A stretch of 64,000 nucleotides of DNA from Dokdonella sp. GTDB taxonomy: Bacteria; Pseudomonadota; Gammaproteobacteria; Xanthomonadales; Rhodanobacteraceae. Positions 53,292-63,795 of this stretch are shown piece after piece; position 1 is the stretch's first letter, and the number at the start of each line of letters is the position of its first letter. Under the pieces are notes generated by a model. That model saw nothing but the letters and a program-made list of their open reading frames with translations. It was not told the DNA's origin and made no database searches. Made by a program: the position numbers and the translations under genes. The stretch lies in the NCBI GenBank assembly GCA_016712865.1, contig JADJQH010000002.1, forward strand, positions 806,001 through 870,000, given 5' to 3'.

Positions 53292-53459
53292 CTCGCCTCC
53301 CGATCTGGCCATCTGCCCTGGCCAGCATATCGCACTGCGGCCGTATCACATGCGCGGCGCGCATAAGCCCATGCGCAACGCTTCCTTCCTCTATCGAGCG
53401 CTGCCTCCTAGTTTACCTTCATCGCGGCCATTTGGCCGTCCAAATGAATGCACGCCACG

Positions 53460-55277
53460 ATGTCTGCGCAAGTCGCCAGCCAACCCCGAAGCCCGCTTGC
53501 CGAGGACAGGAACGTCCTGCTGGCGCGCCTGGTGGATGGCCTCGACAGCCCGACCCTGTGGTGGATTTCCGGCTACAGCGCCGGCTTGGCGGAGCGCGCA
53601 GCGGACACCCGCAGCAGCGCCGCTCCGGTGGCGGTGCCCGGAATTTCCGCGCAGGCGGTCAGCGTGGTCTATGCCAGCCAGACCGGCAATGCCCGGCGCA
53701 CGGCCGAAAAGCTGAGCGCCGAGCTGGAGGCCGCGGGCATCGCGGTGCGCCTGTTCAATGCCAGCGTCTACCCGCTTCGCCAACTCAAGAGCGAGCGCCT
53801 GCTGTACCTGGTGGTCAGTACGCAAGGCGATGGCGATCCGCCGGATGATGGCCGCGCCTTCGTCGAGCACCTGCTCGGCCCACGCGCTCCCAAGCTGCCG
53901 GATCTGCGCTACGGCGTGCTCGGCCTTGGCGATTCCAGCTATCCGCAATTCAACGCCATCGGCCGCACGCTGGACGCGCGCCTTGAGCAATTGGGTGCCG
54001 AGCGTGCCATCGCCCTTGGCGAGGCCGATCTGGACATCGACAGCGTGGCCACGCCGTGGCGGCAGTTGGCCCTTGAACCGGCGGCCGCTTTCAAGGTCGG
54101 CAACCCACCTGGCACGCTACGCTCCAGCGTGGTGGCCTTGCATCCCGCCAGTAAACCTGCGAATTACAGCCGCGAAAATCCCTTTGCCGCCGAGTTGCTT
54201 TCCAACCAGCGCATCACCTCCCGCGACAGCGACAATGTTGTGCGCCACATTGAATTGTCGCTGGCAGGCTCTGGCCTCGACTACGCACCCGGCGATGCGC
54301 TGGGTATCTGGCCAACCAACGACCCCGCCCTGGTCAACGAGATCCTCGAACACCTGCAGCTCGATGGCGCAACGCAGGTCACCCACGAGGGAGAAAACCT
54401 GAGCCTGCACGAATGGCTGGCTACACGTCGCGAACTGACGCGCGTGAGCCGACCGCTGCTCGCGAGCCTGGCCGCCGCTTCCGGCAACGCGGAGTTGAAC
54501 CGGCTGCTCGCCGGCGAACAACGCGAGGAGCTGGCGAAGCTGCTTGCCAGCCATCAGTTCATCGACCTGCTGCGTCTGTACCCGGCCGCGTGGGATGCGC
54601 ATGAGCTGATCGCCGCCCTGCGCCCGCTGACGCCGCGCCTGTATTCCATCGCCTCCAGCCGCAAACAAGTTGAGGATGAAGTGCATCTGACCGTGGCAAA
54701 CATCGCCTGGCAGGCGTTCGGGCGCAGCCACGGCGGTGCCGCTTCAAGCTATCTGGCGCGCGCACAGCCGAGAGACCGACTCCCCGTCTTCATCGAAGCC
54801 AATGACCGCTTTCGCCTGCCCGTCGATGGCAGCCTCGACATCATCATGATCGGTGCCGGAACCGGTGTGGCGCCGTACCGGGCATTCTTGCAGGAGCGCG
54901 CGGAAACTTCAGCCGCGGGACGCAACTGGCTGGTCTTCGGCAATCCGCATTTGCGCAGCGACTTCCTCTACCAGACCGAATGGCAACAGGCCCTGCGCGA
55001 GGGTCGCCTGAACCGTCTCGACCTCGCCTTCTCCCGTGACCAGGAGCACAAGGTTTATGTGCAGCACCGCCTGCGCGAGCACGGTCGCCGACTTCTCGAT
55101 TGGATCGACGGGGGCGCACACCTGTATGTCTGCGGCGATGCCACGCACATGGCGCGTGATGTCCACGAAGCCCTCATCGACGTGATCGGCGAGCACGCCG
55201 CCGTGGATCGCGAGACAGCCAGCGAACGCCTGGAAGCCCTGCGCCAGTCCGGCCGCTACGCACGCGACGTGTACTGA
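53460..55277 (+). CDS. cysJ: Assimilatory sulfite reductase flavoprotein subunit
   Basis: A 605-aa NADPH-dependent flavoprotein. Flavodoxin domain (about 65-205; [17 protein letters not shown]), an FAD domain with the RLYSIASS motif (about 390) and an NADP domain with [18 protein letters not shown] and [17 protein letters not shown]; ends RYARDVY as in E. coli CysJ. It feeds electrons from NADPH to CysI. The ATG at 53460 is preferred to one four codons earlier. First gene of cysJIH; 31 bp precede cysI. Confidence 0.96.
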   Translation: MSAQVASQPRSPLAEDRNVLLARLVDGLDSPTLWWISGYSAGLAERAADTRSSAAPVAVPGISAQAVSVVYASQTGNARRTAEKLSAELEAAGIAVRLFNASVYPLRQLKSERLLYLVVSTQGDGDPPDDGRAFVEHLLGPRAPKLPDLRYGVLGLGDSSYPQFNAIGRTLDARLEQLGAERAIALGEADLDIDSVATPWRQLALEPAAAFKVGNPPGTLRSSVVALHPASKPANYSRENPFAAELLSNQRITSRDSDNVVRHIELSLAGSGLDYAPGDALGIWPTNDPALVNEILEHLQLDGATQVTHEGENLSLHEWLATRRELTRVSRPLLASLAAASGNAELNRLLAGEQREELAKLLASHQFIDLLRLYPAAWDAHELIAALRPLTPRLYSIASSRKQVEDEVHLTVANIAWQAFGRSHGGAASSYLARAQPRDRLPVFIEANDRFRLPVDGSLDIIMIGAGTGVAPYRAFLQERAETSAAGRNWLVFGNPHLRSDFLYQTEWQQALREGRLNRLDLAFSRDQEHKVYVQHRLREHGRRLLDWIDGGAHLYVCGDATHMARDVHEALIDVIGEHAAVDRETASERLEALRQSGRYARDVY

Positions 55278-55308
55278 AACCCGACTGCACGCGATCCGGA
55301 ACCCTGCC

Positions 55309-57000
55309 ATGAGCACCGAACCTTCCCACGTCGAAACCATCAAGCAACGCAGCCGCTTCCTGCGCGGCAGCCTGATCGAGAGCCTTGCGGACAGCCATAC
55401 CGGCGCCATCCGCGAGGACGACACCGCCATCATCAAGTTCCACGGCAGCTACCAGCAGGACAATCGCGACCTGCGCGAAGAGCGTCGCCAGCAGAAACTG
55501 GAGCCTGACTACAGCTTCATGATTCGCACGCGCACTCCGGGTGGCGTGGTCACGCCCGAACAGTGGCTGGCGCTGGATGCCATCGCCATCCGCTTCGCCA
55601 ACCACTCGCTGCGCCTGACCACGCGCCAGGCCTTCCAGTTTCACGGCGTCATCAAGCGCGAACTCAAAGCCACCCTGCAGGCCATCAACGCCTGCCTGAT
55701 CGACACCGTTTCCGCCTGCGGTGACGTCAATCGCAATGTCCTGGTTTCGGCCAATCCGCTGCTTTCCCGGGTGCACGCCGAGGTGCACGACTGGGCGCGC
55801 CGCCTGTCGCTGCACCTGAAGCCGAACTCGCGCGCGTACTCCGAATTGTGGCTGGATGAAGTGCCCCTTGCCGGGGTCGAGCCGGAAAGCGAGCCCTTGT
55901 ATGGCGAGACCTACCTGCCACGCAAGTTCAAGATCGCCTTTGCCGTGCCACCGGACAACGATGTCGACGTGTTCGCCCACGATCTCGGCTTCATCGCCAT
56001 CATCGAGGACGGCAAGCTCGCAGGATTCAACGTCAGCGTCGGCGGTGGCATGGGTGCCAGTCATGGCGATGCCAGCACCTATCCCCTGCTCGGGCATTTG
56101 ATCGGTTTCGTCACCCCGCAGCAATTGTTCGTCGTCGCCGAAGCGGTACTCACCGCGCAGCGCGACCATGGCAACCGTGCCGCGCGCAAGCACGCGCGGC
56201 TCAAGTACACGATCGAAAAACTTGGCCTGGACGCGTTTCGTTCCGAAGTGGAAACGCGTGCCGGTTTTGCCCTGGGCGATTTGCGCGACTTCCGACTTGA
56301 GCACAACGGTGATCGCTTCGGCTGGCGCGAAGGCCATGACGGTCGCTGGCACCTGACCTTGCGCATCGAGGCGGGACGAATTGCCGACCGTCCGGGTGCC
56401 GCGCACCTCACGGGCCTGCGTGAAATTGCCATCGTCCATCACGGCGAGTTCCGCCTGACCCCGAACCAGAACCTGGTCATCGCCAATGTCGAAGCCGGCG
56501 CACGCGAGGAAATCGATGCCCTGGTGCAGTCCCACGGGCTGGACCTGTATCGGCGCGCAACACCGCTGCGCCTGAATGCACTGGCGTGCGTGGCCCTGCC
56601 CACCTGCGGACTGGCAATGGCGGAAGCCGAACGCTACCTGCCGGAGCTTGTGCAAAGAATCGAGAACCTGCTGGCCGCGCACGGTCTCCAGAACGCACCC
56701 ATTCATCTGCGCATTTCCGGATGCCCGAACGGCTGCTCACGTCCGTACCTGGGTGAAATCGCGCTGGTCGGGAAGGCACCGGGTCGCTACAACCTGATGC
56801 TCGGCGCTGATCGCCGTGGCCAGCGTCTCAACGCCTTGTACCGGGAAAACATCGACGAGGCTGCAATCCTGCACGCCCTCGACGCGCTGTTTGCCGACTA
56901 CGCCGCCACGCGCGAGGCCGATGAAGCATTTGGCGACTTCCTCGTACGCAGGAAGATCGTCGCCGCGCCCCGGCAGATTCCCCTTGAGGTGATTGCATGA
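55309..57000 (+). CDS. cysI: Assimilatory sulfite reductase hemoprotein subunit
   Basis: A 563-aa siroheme/[4Fe-4S] enzyme that reduces sulfite to sulfide with six electrons. Siroheme-binding Arg/Lys stretches ([23 protein letters not shown]) and the cluster cysteines in [16 protein letters not shown] (Cys-x5-Cys) and GCPNGCSRP (Cys-x3-Cys) are present. Length near E. coli CysI (570). Its stop overlaps the cysH start (ATGA). Confidence 0.97.
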   Translation: MSTEPSHVETIKQRSRFLRGSLIESLADSHTGAIREDDTAIIKFHGSYQQDNRDLREERRQQKLEPDYSFMIRTRTPGGVVTPEQWLALDAIAIRFANHSLRLTTRQAFQFHGVIKRELKATLQAINACLIDTVSACGDVNRNVLVSANPLLSRVHAEVHDWARRLSLHLKPNSRAYSELWLDEVPLAGVEPESEPLYGETYLPRKFKIAFAVPPDNDVDVFAHDLGFIAIIEDGKLAGFNVSVGGGMGASHGDASTYPLLGHLIGFVTPQQLFVVAEAVLTAQRDHGNRAARKHARLKYTIEKLGLDAFRSEVETRAGFALGDLRDFRLEHNGDRFGWREGHDGRWHLTLRIEAGRIADRPGAAHLTGLREIAIVHHGEFRLTPNQNLVIANVEAGAREEIDALVQSHGLDLYRRATPLRLNALACVALPTCGLAMAEAERYLPELVQRIENLLAAHGLQNAPIHLRISGCPNGCSRPYLGEIALVGKAPGRYNLMLGADRRGQRLNALYRENIDEAAILHALDALFADYAATREADEAFGDFLVRRKIVAAPRQIPLEVIA

Positions 57001-57722
57001 ACGTTCTTCCGGATCTCGTCACTGCCGCCGAAGACAGCCGCGCCCTCGCCACGCTGAATCGCTGGCTGGAAAAGCGCAGCGCCGACCAGCGCGTGCAATG
57101 GGCACTGGAAACCCTGCCGGGCACGCACGTGCTTTCCTCCAGCTTTGGCGCGCAGTCGGCGGTTTCCCTGCACCTGCTCACCCGGCAGCAGCCACGCATC
57201 CCGGTGATCCTTGTCGATACCGGTTACCTGTTCGAGGAGACCTACCGTTTTGCCGATGCGTTGAGCAATCGCCTCAAGCTCGACTTGCGCGTGGTTCGCC
57301 CGCAGCTTGGCCGCGCGTGGATGGAAGCCCGCCACGGCAAACTCTGGGAACAGGGCCTCGAAGGTCTTGGCCAATACGATCGCCTGCACAAGGTGGAACC
57401 ACTCAAGCGCGCCCTGGATGATCTCAACGCACGCACCTGGTTTGCCGGCCTGCGTCGCAGCCAGGCCAGCACGCGCGAAAACGCCCAGGTACTCGAACTG
57501 CGCTCGGGCCGCTGGAAGGTGCATCCGCTGATCGACTGGAGCGACCGCGACGTCTGGATGTACCTGACTCGCCATGACTTGCCGTATCACCCGCTCTGGC
57601 ACGAAGGCTACGTTTCAATCGGCGATGTGCACACCACGCGGCGCTGGCAACCCGGCATGCGCGAGGAAGAGACCCGCTACTTCGGCCTCAAGCGCGAATG
57701 CGGCATCCACATGGAGATCTGA
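56997..57722 (+). CDS. cysH: Phosphoadenylyl-sulfate (PAPS) reductase
   Basis: A 241-aa thioredoxin-dependent enzyme reducing PAPS to sulfite. PP-loop [35 protein letters not shown] and the C-terminal catalytic RECGIHMEI are present. The Cys pairs that bind a [4Fe-4S] cluster in APS reductases are missing, so PAPS is the substrate, matching the APS kinase downstream. Third gene of cysJIH. Confidence 0.96.
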   Translation: MNVLPDLVTAAEDSRALATLNRWLEKRSADQRVQWALETLPGTHVLSSSFGAQSAVSLHLLTRQQPRIPVILVDTGYLFEETYRFADALSNRLKLDLRVVRPQLGRAWMEARHGKLWEQGLEGLGQYDRLHKVEPLKRALDDLNARTWFAGLRRSQASTRENAQVLELRSGRWKVHPLIDWSDRDVWMYLTRHDLPYHPLWHEGYVSIGDVHTTRRWQPGMREEETRYFGLKRECGIHMEI

Positions 57723-57773
57723 AAGACGGGTCGTTTCTACGCTCCTCGCCCAACTCCAGAACAATTGAAGCGG

Positions 57774-57871
57774 CGCTGATCAAATCGTCCTCCCGGCGAA
57801 CGCCGGGATCCATCTTGACTCAAACAGCAGGTTTCCAAAGGTGAAATTGACTCCGGCCTGCGCCGGAACAA
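57774..57871. repeat. REP-like dispersed palindromic repeat, copy 2
   Basis: Same left flank (GCTGATCAA) and arms as the copy at 6075: CCCGGCGAACGCCGGGATCCA and GACTCCGGCCTGCGCCGGAA. It fills part of the 277-bp gap between cysH and the sulfurylase gene; the rest, including 57872-57999, shows no feature I recognise. Confidence 0.75.
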
Positions 57872-57999
57872 CAGCTCTGCCTCAAGAACGTTTCAGCCGC
57901 CGACCGGATTTTGCCCCATCCGCCCCCCAGAGGATCGGGCCGTTCCGGCCGGCGGCCCTTTCCTTCACCCCAGTCTTTTCCATTTCGCGAGCCTGCACC

Positions 58000-59757
58000 A
58001 TGAACCAACCCGCATTGGTACCCACGTTTGCCGAATCCTTGAACCCACCACATGGCGGCACCCTCAAGGAACTTTACCTGCCCTTCGCCGCAGCCCAGGC
58101 ACTCAAGCAGCGCAGCGCCAGCCTGCCCGGATGGACACTCGATGCACGCCAGTTGTGCGACCTGGAGTTGCTTTTGAGCGGGGCCTTTTCTCCGCTTGAG
58201 GGATTCCTGAACCGGCGCGACTATGCCAGCGTTCTCGATGACATGCGCCTGGCTGACGGAACCCTGTGGCCGATTCCGATCACGCTCGATGTCGATGAAG
58301 CGTTTGCCGCGAAACTGGCAACCGGTGGTGAAGTGGCGTTGCGCGACAGTGAAGGCGTACCGCTGGCCGTGCTCAAGGTCGAGGACATCTACTTCATCGA
58401 TCCGCTGCAGGAAGCACACCAGGTGTTCGGCACCACCGACCGCCTGCACCCGGGCGTGGCCGAATTGCTCGACCATCGCCATCGCGTCTACCTCGGTGGT
58501 CGCGTGCAGGGCATCCAGGCCCCGCAGCATCACGATTTCGCCGAGCTGCGCGACACGCCACGATCATTGCGTGCCCGCCTCGCCGCGCGCGGCTGGAATC
58601 GCGTGGTCGCCTTCCAGACCCGCAACCCCATGCACCGCGCCCATCGCGAATTGACCGTGCGCGCCGCCGAACGCACCCATGCCAAGCTGCTGATCCAACC
58701 CGTGGTTGGCCTGACCAAGCCTGGCGACGTCGACCACTACACCCGCGTGCGCTGCTACAAGGCATTGCTCAAGCATTACCCGCAGGATTCCGTTGATCTG
58801 TCCCTGCTGCCGCTGGCCATGCGCATGGGTGGCCCACGCGAAGCGCTTTGGCACGCGATCATCCGCAAGAACTACGGCGCCTCGCATTTCATCGTTGGCC
58901 GCGATCATGCCGGCCCCGGCAAGGATTCCAACGGCAATCCATTTTATGAACCCTACGCGGCACAGGAGTTGCTTGCCGAACACCAGGATGAACTCGGCAT
59001 CCGCGTGGTGCCGTTTCCTGCCATGGTCTATGCCGCCAATCGCGATACCTACATTCCCTCAACCGACGTGCAAGCGCAGGATGACATTCGCGACATATCG
59101 GGTACCGAATTGCGCCGTCGTCTGCATACCGGTTCGGAAATCCCGGAGTGGTTCACCTTCCCGGAAGTGACGGAAATTCTTCGCGATCGCCATCCGGTCG
59201 GCAGTCGCCAGGGCTTTGCGCTGTTCTTCACCGGCCTTTCCGGTGCCGGCAAATCGACCATCGCGCAGGCGGTGATCGCGCGCCTGCTGGAGAATTCGGC
59301 ACGTTCCATCACCCTGCTGGATGGCGATGAGGTGCGCACGCACCTGTCCAGGGGGCTCGGCTTCTCGCGTGAGGATCGCGCGGCCAATGTTTCCCGCATT
59401 GGCTACGTCGCCAGCGAAATCGTGCGCCATGGCGGCATTGCCGTGTGCGCGCCGATTGCACCGTATCGCGATGTCCGCGCGGAGGTGCGCGCTCGCGTGG
59501 AAAACTTCGGCAGCTTCATCGAAATCCACGTGGACACCGAACTGGCCACCTGCGAAGCGCGCGACCGCAAGGGACTGTATGCACAGGCACGTGCCGGCAA
59601 GATCCCCCACTTCACCGGAATCAGCGATCCCTACGAGGCACCGCTCAATCCCGCGTTGCGATTGAATGGCGCAGGTGGCGATCCGGCTAGCCTCGCAACC
59701 CAGGTCGTCGCCCTGTTGCGCAATCGCGGCTTGATTGAGCCCGCGACACCCGCGTGA
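58000..59757 (+). CDS. Bifunctional ATP sulfurylase / APS kinase
   Basis: A 585-aa fusion performing the first two steps of sulfate activation: sulfate to APS (residues ~1-395) and APS to PAPS (~405-580). The monomeric Sat-type sulfurylase has FQTRNPMHRAHREL, GRDHAGPG and MVYAANRD motifs; the kinase has the P-loop GLSGAGKST (about 415-423), DGDEVRTHLSRGLGFSREDR and ISDPYEAPLNP. This replaces the heterodimeric CysD-CysN(C) common in gammaproteobacteria. The ATG at 58000 gives a normal Sat N terminus; the upstream open frame enters a repeat. Confidence 0.96.
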   Translation: MNQPALVPTFAESLNPPHGGTLKELYLPFAAAQALKQRSASLPGWTLDARQLCDLELLLSGAFSPLEGFLNRRDYASVLDDMRLADGTLWPIPITLDVDEAFAAKLATGGEVALRDSEGVPLAVLKVEDIYFIDPLQEAHQVFGTTDRLHPGVAELLDHRHRVYLGGRVQGIQAPQHHDFAELRDTPRSLRARLAARGWNRVVAFQTRNPMHRAHRELTVRAAERTHAKLLIQPVVGLTKPGDVDHYTRVRCYKALLKHYPQDSVDLSLLPLAMRMGGPREALWHAIIRKNYGASHFIVGRDHAGPGKDSNGNPFYEPYAAQELLAEHQDELGIRVVPFPAMVYAANRDTYIPSTDVQAQDDIRDISGTELRRRLHTGSEIPEWFTFPEVTEILRDRHPVGSRQGFALFFTGLSGAGKSTIAQAVIARLLENSARSITLLDGDEVRTHLSRGLGFSREDRAANVSRIGYVASEIVRHGGIAVCAPIAPYRDVRAEVRARVENFGSFIEIHVDTELATCEARDRKGLYAQARAGKIPHFTGISDPYEAPLNPALRLNGAGGDPASLATQVVALLRNRGLIEPATPA

Positions 59758-60100
59758 ATCCCATCCACAAGCCACTCATTGGTAGGAGCCCCTTCAGGGG
59801 CGATGGCGTTTCCAATCGCCTCACAATCGCCCATGCATGGGTTTATCCCCTTTTTGGGGCTCCTAAGGAAACTCTGAACACGTACAGAACTCATTCGTCG
59901 CGAGCAAGCTCGCTCCCACAAAATCAAGCTTGGTGGGAGCGAGCTTGCTCGCGACAATACTTGTTCAGAGTTTCCCTAAAAGACGAGGCGGCACGAAACA
60001 CGCTCCCTGTAGGAGTCCCGAAAAGGGGATAAACCCCTTCAGGGGCGATGGCAATTCGATTCTTTGGCGATCGCCTGCTTGTGGGCGAACGCAAGCGCAG
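59758..60100. repeat. Repeat-filled gap: GTAGGAGCCCC REP units flanking palindromic family A, copy 3 (59865-59978)
   Basis: 59782-59864 and 60000-60060 contain REP-like units built from GTAGGAGCCCCTTCAGGGGC and TTTATCCCC, in partly inverted orientation. Between them copy 3 of family A has nearly perfect ends, TAAGGAAACTCTGAACA and TGTTCAGAGTTTCCCTA, giving a 114-bp element inserted between the REP units. No gene is visible. Confidence 0.8.
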
Positions 60101-61093
60101 CTACGCCGCATTGGCATGTTGCACGGAGAGATCCCGCCAATGCGGCGGGGTCGACCAGGCAGGAGAAGCCGCACCCTGCACCACGCGCACGAGATCGCGT
60201 CGATCCACGCGCGGTGCCAATGCGGCGATCAGGTCAAGTGCATAGTCGCGTTGCACGCGATCGGCCTGCAGCACAACCCAGGTGGTGCAGGTCGGCAGCA
60301 ATCCTTCGGCGGACAACACGCACAGGTCCTTGCTGTCGGATTCCAGCAGGGCCATCTCGGCAAGCACGCCCACACCCAGACCGGCACGCACGTAGACCTT
60401 GATCAAATCGGCATCACGCGCCGTCACGGCCAGGTTCAACTCGCAACCGGCAGCGACAAATGCCTTGCGCAGCGAGGAATCCGCCGCCAGCGATGACTCA
60501 TAGCTCACCAATGGCCAGGCGGCCAGCTCGTCGATGCGCGGCGCGCGTCCCAATTCCGCGAGCGCATGCGCACGCGGCACGAGAATCTTGCGATCCCAGC
60601 TGAACAGGGGAATGGCCAAGTCGGCCGTGGGCGGTTCGCCTGCGGTGCTGACGATGGCCATGTCGGCGCTGCCCCGCCCGAGCAATTCGATCAGTTCGGT
60701 ATCTCCGCGCGGCTCAAGCCGAACCGAGAGTTTCGGGTAGCGCTGCTTCACCGTGCTCACCGCGCCCGGCAACACGAATCGCGCCTGGGTGTGCGTGGTG
60801 GTGATGATCAATTCACCATCGCCGTCCCGGCGCAGGTTGGCTGCCAGGGCGCGAATGTTGGCCGACTCGGCAAGGATGTTGCGTGCACGCGCAATCACCT
60901 GCGACCCCGATGCGGTTATGGAATCCAGACTTTTGCCCCGGCGCAGGAACACCTGGAAACCGAGCTCGTCCTCAAGCTGGCGCAACTGTCGGGAAATACC
61001 CGGCTGGGTGGCGTGCACGCGCTCCGCCGCCATGGTGATGTTCAGGCCGGCATCGGCAATGGCAACGATGTAGCGCAACTGGGTCAGTGTCAT
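60101..61093 (-). CDS. cysB: CysB-type LysR transcriptional regulator
   Basis: A 330-aa LysR protein very like E. coli CysB: MTLTQLRYIVAIADAGLNITMAAERVHATQPGISRQLRQLEDELG (wHTH, 1-60), ATTHTQARF-like TTTHTQARFVLP (sulfate/acetylserine pocket, about 100) and DADLIKVYVRAGLGVGVLAEMAL. CysB activates sulfate assimilation genes with N-acetylserine as coinducer. Transcribed divergently from cysG; surrounded by its likely targets. The ATG at 61093 gives the standard N terminus. Confidence 0.94.
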   Translation of the reverse strand: MTLTQLRYIVAIADAGLNITMAAERVHATQPGISRQLRQLEDELGFQVFLRRGKSLDSITASGSQVIARARNILAESANIRALAANLRRDGDGELIITTTHTQARFVLPGAVSTVKQRYPKLSVRLEPRGDTELIELLGRGSADMAIVSTAGEPPTADLAIPLFSWDRKILVPRAHALAELGRAPRIDELAAWPLVSYESSLAADSSLRKAFVAAGCELNLAVTARDADLIKVYVRAGLGVGVLAEMALLESDSKDLCVLSAEGLLPTCTTWVVLQADRVQRDYALDLIAALAPRVDRRDLVRVVQGAASPAWSTPPHWRDLSVQHANAA

Positions 61094-61368
61094 GTGCTGC
61101 AATCCACGGCTTTGGATATCGGCAAACACCTGCCTGCCCAAGGCAACCGTGCATGCGTACCACGTGGAACCTTGGCAAGGCCCACATCGACACGGTCACG
61201 GGAACAAGACGGATCCGGGCATCGCTGGCTGGTGCGGCAGCATACGGGGTCCACGTCGGCGCGTCCAGTATGGACGTCTAAACGGCTGTTTGGGCAAATC
61301 ACGGAAATGCATAAGCCTCGAATTGCCGGGCATTTCCCCGGCAAGCCATGCGCTTTCATGCTGGCGGC

Positions 61369-62799
61369 ATGAGCCTTTACCCCATTTTTGCCAACCTGAA
61401 CCAGCGCCCGGTGCTTGTCGTCGGCGGCGGCGCGGTGGGCGAGCGCAAGGTTGCCGCCCTGCGCAAGACCGGCGCCGTCATCATGGCTGTGGCCCCGCGA
61501 GTCAGCGCGAATCTGCAAGCCTGGGCCAAGGCGGGCTTCATCCGCCACATCCCGGAGGCGTTCCACGAATCCCAACTGGATCGCATCTGGCTGGTGGTTG
61601 CCGCGACCGATGATCGCGCCTTGAACCAGCGCATTGCCGCCGAAGCATGGCGGCGCTGCATTTTCGTCAATGTGGTGGATGACGTGGCCCTGTCGAGCTT
61701 CCAGGTACCTGCCCTGGTGGATCGCAGCCCGCTCATGATCGCCATTTCCACCGGTGGAGCCGCACCTGCCTTTGCGCGACTGATCCGCGAGCGCATCGAG
61801 TCCCTGCTGGATGCATCGCTGGGTCCGCTCACCGATCTGGTGGCCCGATACCGCATACGCATACGTACGCGTATTCCCGACACCGCGCGACGTCGACGCT
61901 TCTTTGAGCGCCTGTTCCACGGTCCAGTGGCAGGCCTCCTGCGCCAGGGTCAGGCACTGCGTGCTGCACGCGCACTGATTGGGGCATTGCGCGACCTGCA
62001 TGACGAGAAGGCGGCGGGCTCCGTGGCTTTGGTGGGCGCCGGACCTGGCGATCCCGGTTTGCTCACGCTGAACGCATTGCGTTCCATCAATGAAGCCGAT
62101 GTGATCCTGCATGATCGCCTGGTCTCTGCCGACGTCCTTGCATTGGCTCGCCGCGATGCCGAGCTGGTCGATGTCGGCAAGCAATCCGGCGCCGATCTCA
62201 CATCCCAGCAGGCCATTCACGCGCTGCTGCTGGAACACGCATCTCAAGGCAAGCGCGTGGTGCGATTGAAGGGAGGCGATCCGTTCCTGTTTGGTCGCGG
62301 TGGCGAGGAGCTGGAATTTCTGCGTGCACATGGCATCGCCTTTGACGTGGTGCCCGGCATCACCGCGGCAATGGCCTGCGCCGCCTACGCCGGCATACCG
62401 CTGACCCATCGCGATCACGCCCAAAGCGTGCGTTTCCTCACTGCACACAGCCGCGAAGGCGTGCATGCGTTGGCTCAACAGGATCTGGCCGATGCCGCAC
62501 AGACTCTCGCCATCTACATGGGCGTGGGTCTTCTGAGCGAGATTCGCGACCACCTGCTCGCACATGGCCGCTTGGCGACAACGCCATTCGCCCTGGTGGA
62601 GAACGGATCGCGCCCCGAACAACGCATCATCCGCGGCGTGCTGGATCAACTGCCCGAACTGGCGCGCACGCACCAGGTCCAGTCACCCGCCCTGCTCATC
62701 GTCGGCGCGGTGGCTGCATTGGCGGATCGCCTACACTGGTACGGCCAAGCCCCCCTGGGTGGAACCAACGACATCGCGCGCGACCTTCGCGCGGCCTGA
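61369..62799 (+). CDS. cysG: Siroheme synthase (trifunctional CysG)
   Basis: A 476-aa enzyme making siroheme for CysI. N-terminal dehydrogenase/ferrochelatase (PC2DH) with [22 protein letters not shown] (NAD site, about 15-36) and the Asp/Ser region ([19 protein letters not shown]); C-terminal uroporphyrinogen-III methyltransferase (about 220-460) with [32 protein letters not shown] and [20 protein letters not shown]. Normal length for CysG. The ATG at 61369 is used; 275 bp separate it from divergent cysB, space for CysB sites. It is 19 bp before cysK. Confidence 0.96.
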   Translation: MSLYPIFANLNQRPVLVVGGGAVGERKVAALRKTGAVIMAVAPRVSANLQAWAKAGFIRHIPEAFHESQLDRIWLVVAATDDRALNQRIAAEAWRRCIFVNVVDDVALSSFQVPALVDRSPLMIAISTGGAAPAFARLIRERIESLLDASLGPLTDLVARYRIRIRTRIPDTARRRRFFERLFHGPVAGLLRQGQALRAARALIGALRDLHDEKAAGSVALVGAGPGDPGLLTLNALRSINEADVILHDRLVSADVLALARRDAELVDVGKQSGADLTSQQAIHALLLEHASQGKRVVRLKGGDPFLFGRGGEELEFLRAHGIAFDVVPGITAAMACAAYAGIPLTHRDHAQSVRFLTAHSREGVHALAQQDLADAAQTLAIYMGVGLLSEIRDHLLAHGRLATTPFALVENGSRPEQRIIRGVLDQLPELARTHQVQSPALLIVGAVAALADRLHWYGQAPLGGTNDIARDLRAA

Positions 62800-62818
62800 A
62801 TCCAACGGAGTTGATCCC

Positions 62819-63775
62819 ATGTCCCACGCTTCGATTCTCGACACCATCGGCAATACACCCATCGTGCAGTTGCAGCGGCTTGCGCCACCGGGGGTGGAAA
62901 TCCACGTCAAGGTGGAATCGTTCAACCCCGGCGGATCGGTCAAGGATCGCCTTGCCCTCGCCGTGGTGCTGGATGCCGAACGCAGCGGCGCGCTCAAGCC
63001 CGGACAAACCATTGTCGAGGCGACATCCGGCAACACCGGCGTTGCCCTGGCCATGGTCGCAGCCGCACGCGGCTATCCCTTTGTTGCGGTAATGGCCGAT
63101 TCGTTTTCCATCGAGCGCCGCAAGCTGATTCGTGCCTATGGCGGCAAGGTCATCCTCACGCCGGCCGCCGAGCGCGGCACCGGCATGATTCGCAGGGCGG
63201 AAGAACTTGCGCAAAAGCATGGTTGGTTCCTGACCCGCCAGTTCGACAACCCGGCCAATCCGGCTTGGCATCGCAACACCACGGCGGCGGAAATCCTGCG
63301 TGACTTCGTCGGCAGGCGTCTCGACTATTTCGTATCCGGTTGGGGCACCGGCGGCACCCTGACCGGCGTCGGCGAAGTGCTGCGCGTGGCGCGCCCCGAG
63401 GTAAAGATCATCGCCACAGAGCCCGCCGCCGCCGCAATGCTGTCCGGGCAGGAATGGAAGCCGCACAAGATCCAGGGCTGGACACCCGACCTGATTCCCG
63501 GCGTGCTCAATCGCGATGTTCCCCATCGCGTGCTGACCGTGGATGACATCATCGCCCGCGACACCGCACGCCTGCTGGCCAGCAAGGAAGGCATCTTCGT
63601 CGGCGTTTCTGCCGGCGCCACGCTGGCGGCAGCGCTCGAGATCGCCCGCGACGCCGCGCAAGGCAGCGTGATCCTGGCCATGCTGCCGGATACCGGCGAA
63701 CGCTACCTTTCCACCTTTTTGTTCGAAGGCGTCAACGAAGGCTCCGACGACGAGTGGCTGGCCTCGCTGGGCTGA
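62819..63775 (+). CDS. cysK: Cysteine synthase (O-acetylserine sulfhydrylase)
   Basis: A 318-aa PLP enzyme joining sulfide to O-acetylserine. Seen: the PLP Lys in NPGGSVKDRLAL, EATSGNTGVALAM (substrate loop), GWGTGGTLTGVGE (phosphate loop) and the C-terminal PDTGERYLST. Length and sequence fit CysK, the last step of the pathway. ACGGAG lies 8 nt before the ATG. Second gene of a cysG-cysK pair. Confidence 0.95.
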   Translation: MSHASILDTIGNTPIVQLQRLAPPGVEIHVKVESFNPGGSVKDRLALAVVLDAERSGALKPGQTIVEATSGNTGVALAMVAAARGYPFVAVMADSFSIERRKLIRAYGGKVILTPAAERGTGMIRRAEELAQKHGWFLTRQFDNPANPAWHRNTTAAEILRDFVGRRLDYFVSGWGTGGTLTGVGEVLRVARPEVKIIATEPAAAAMLSGQEWKPHKIQGWTPDLIPGVLNRDVPHRVLTVDDIIARDTARLLASKEGIFVGVSAGATLAAALEIARDAAQGSVILAMLPDTGERYLSTFLFEGVNEGSDDEWLASLG

Positions 63776-63795
63776 CCCCCGCCCTCACAAAACCA

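Noticed and set aside
55174-56706. 510-codon minus-strand frame over cysI
   Set aside because: Antisense shadow; CysI motifs are intact on the plus strand.
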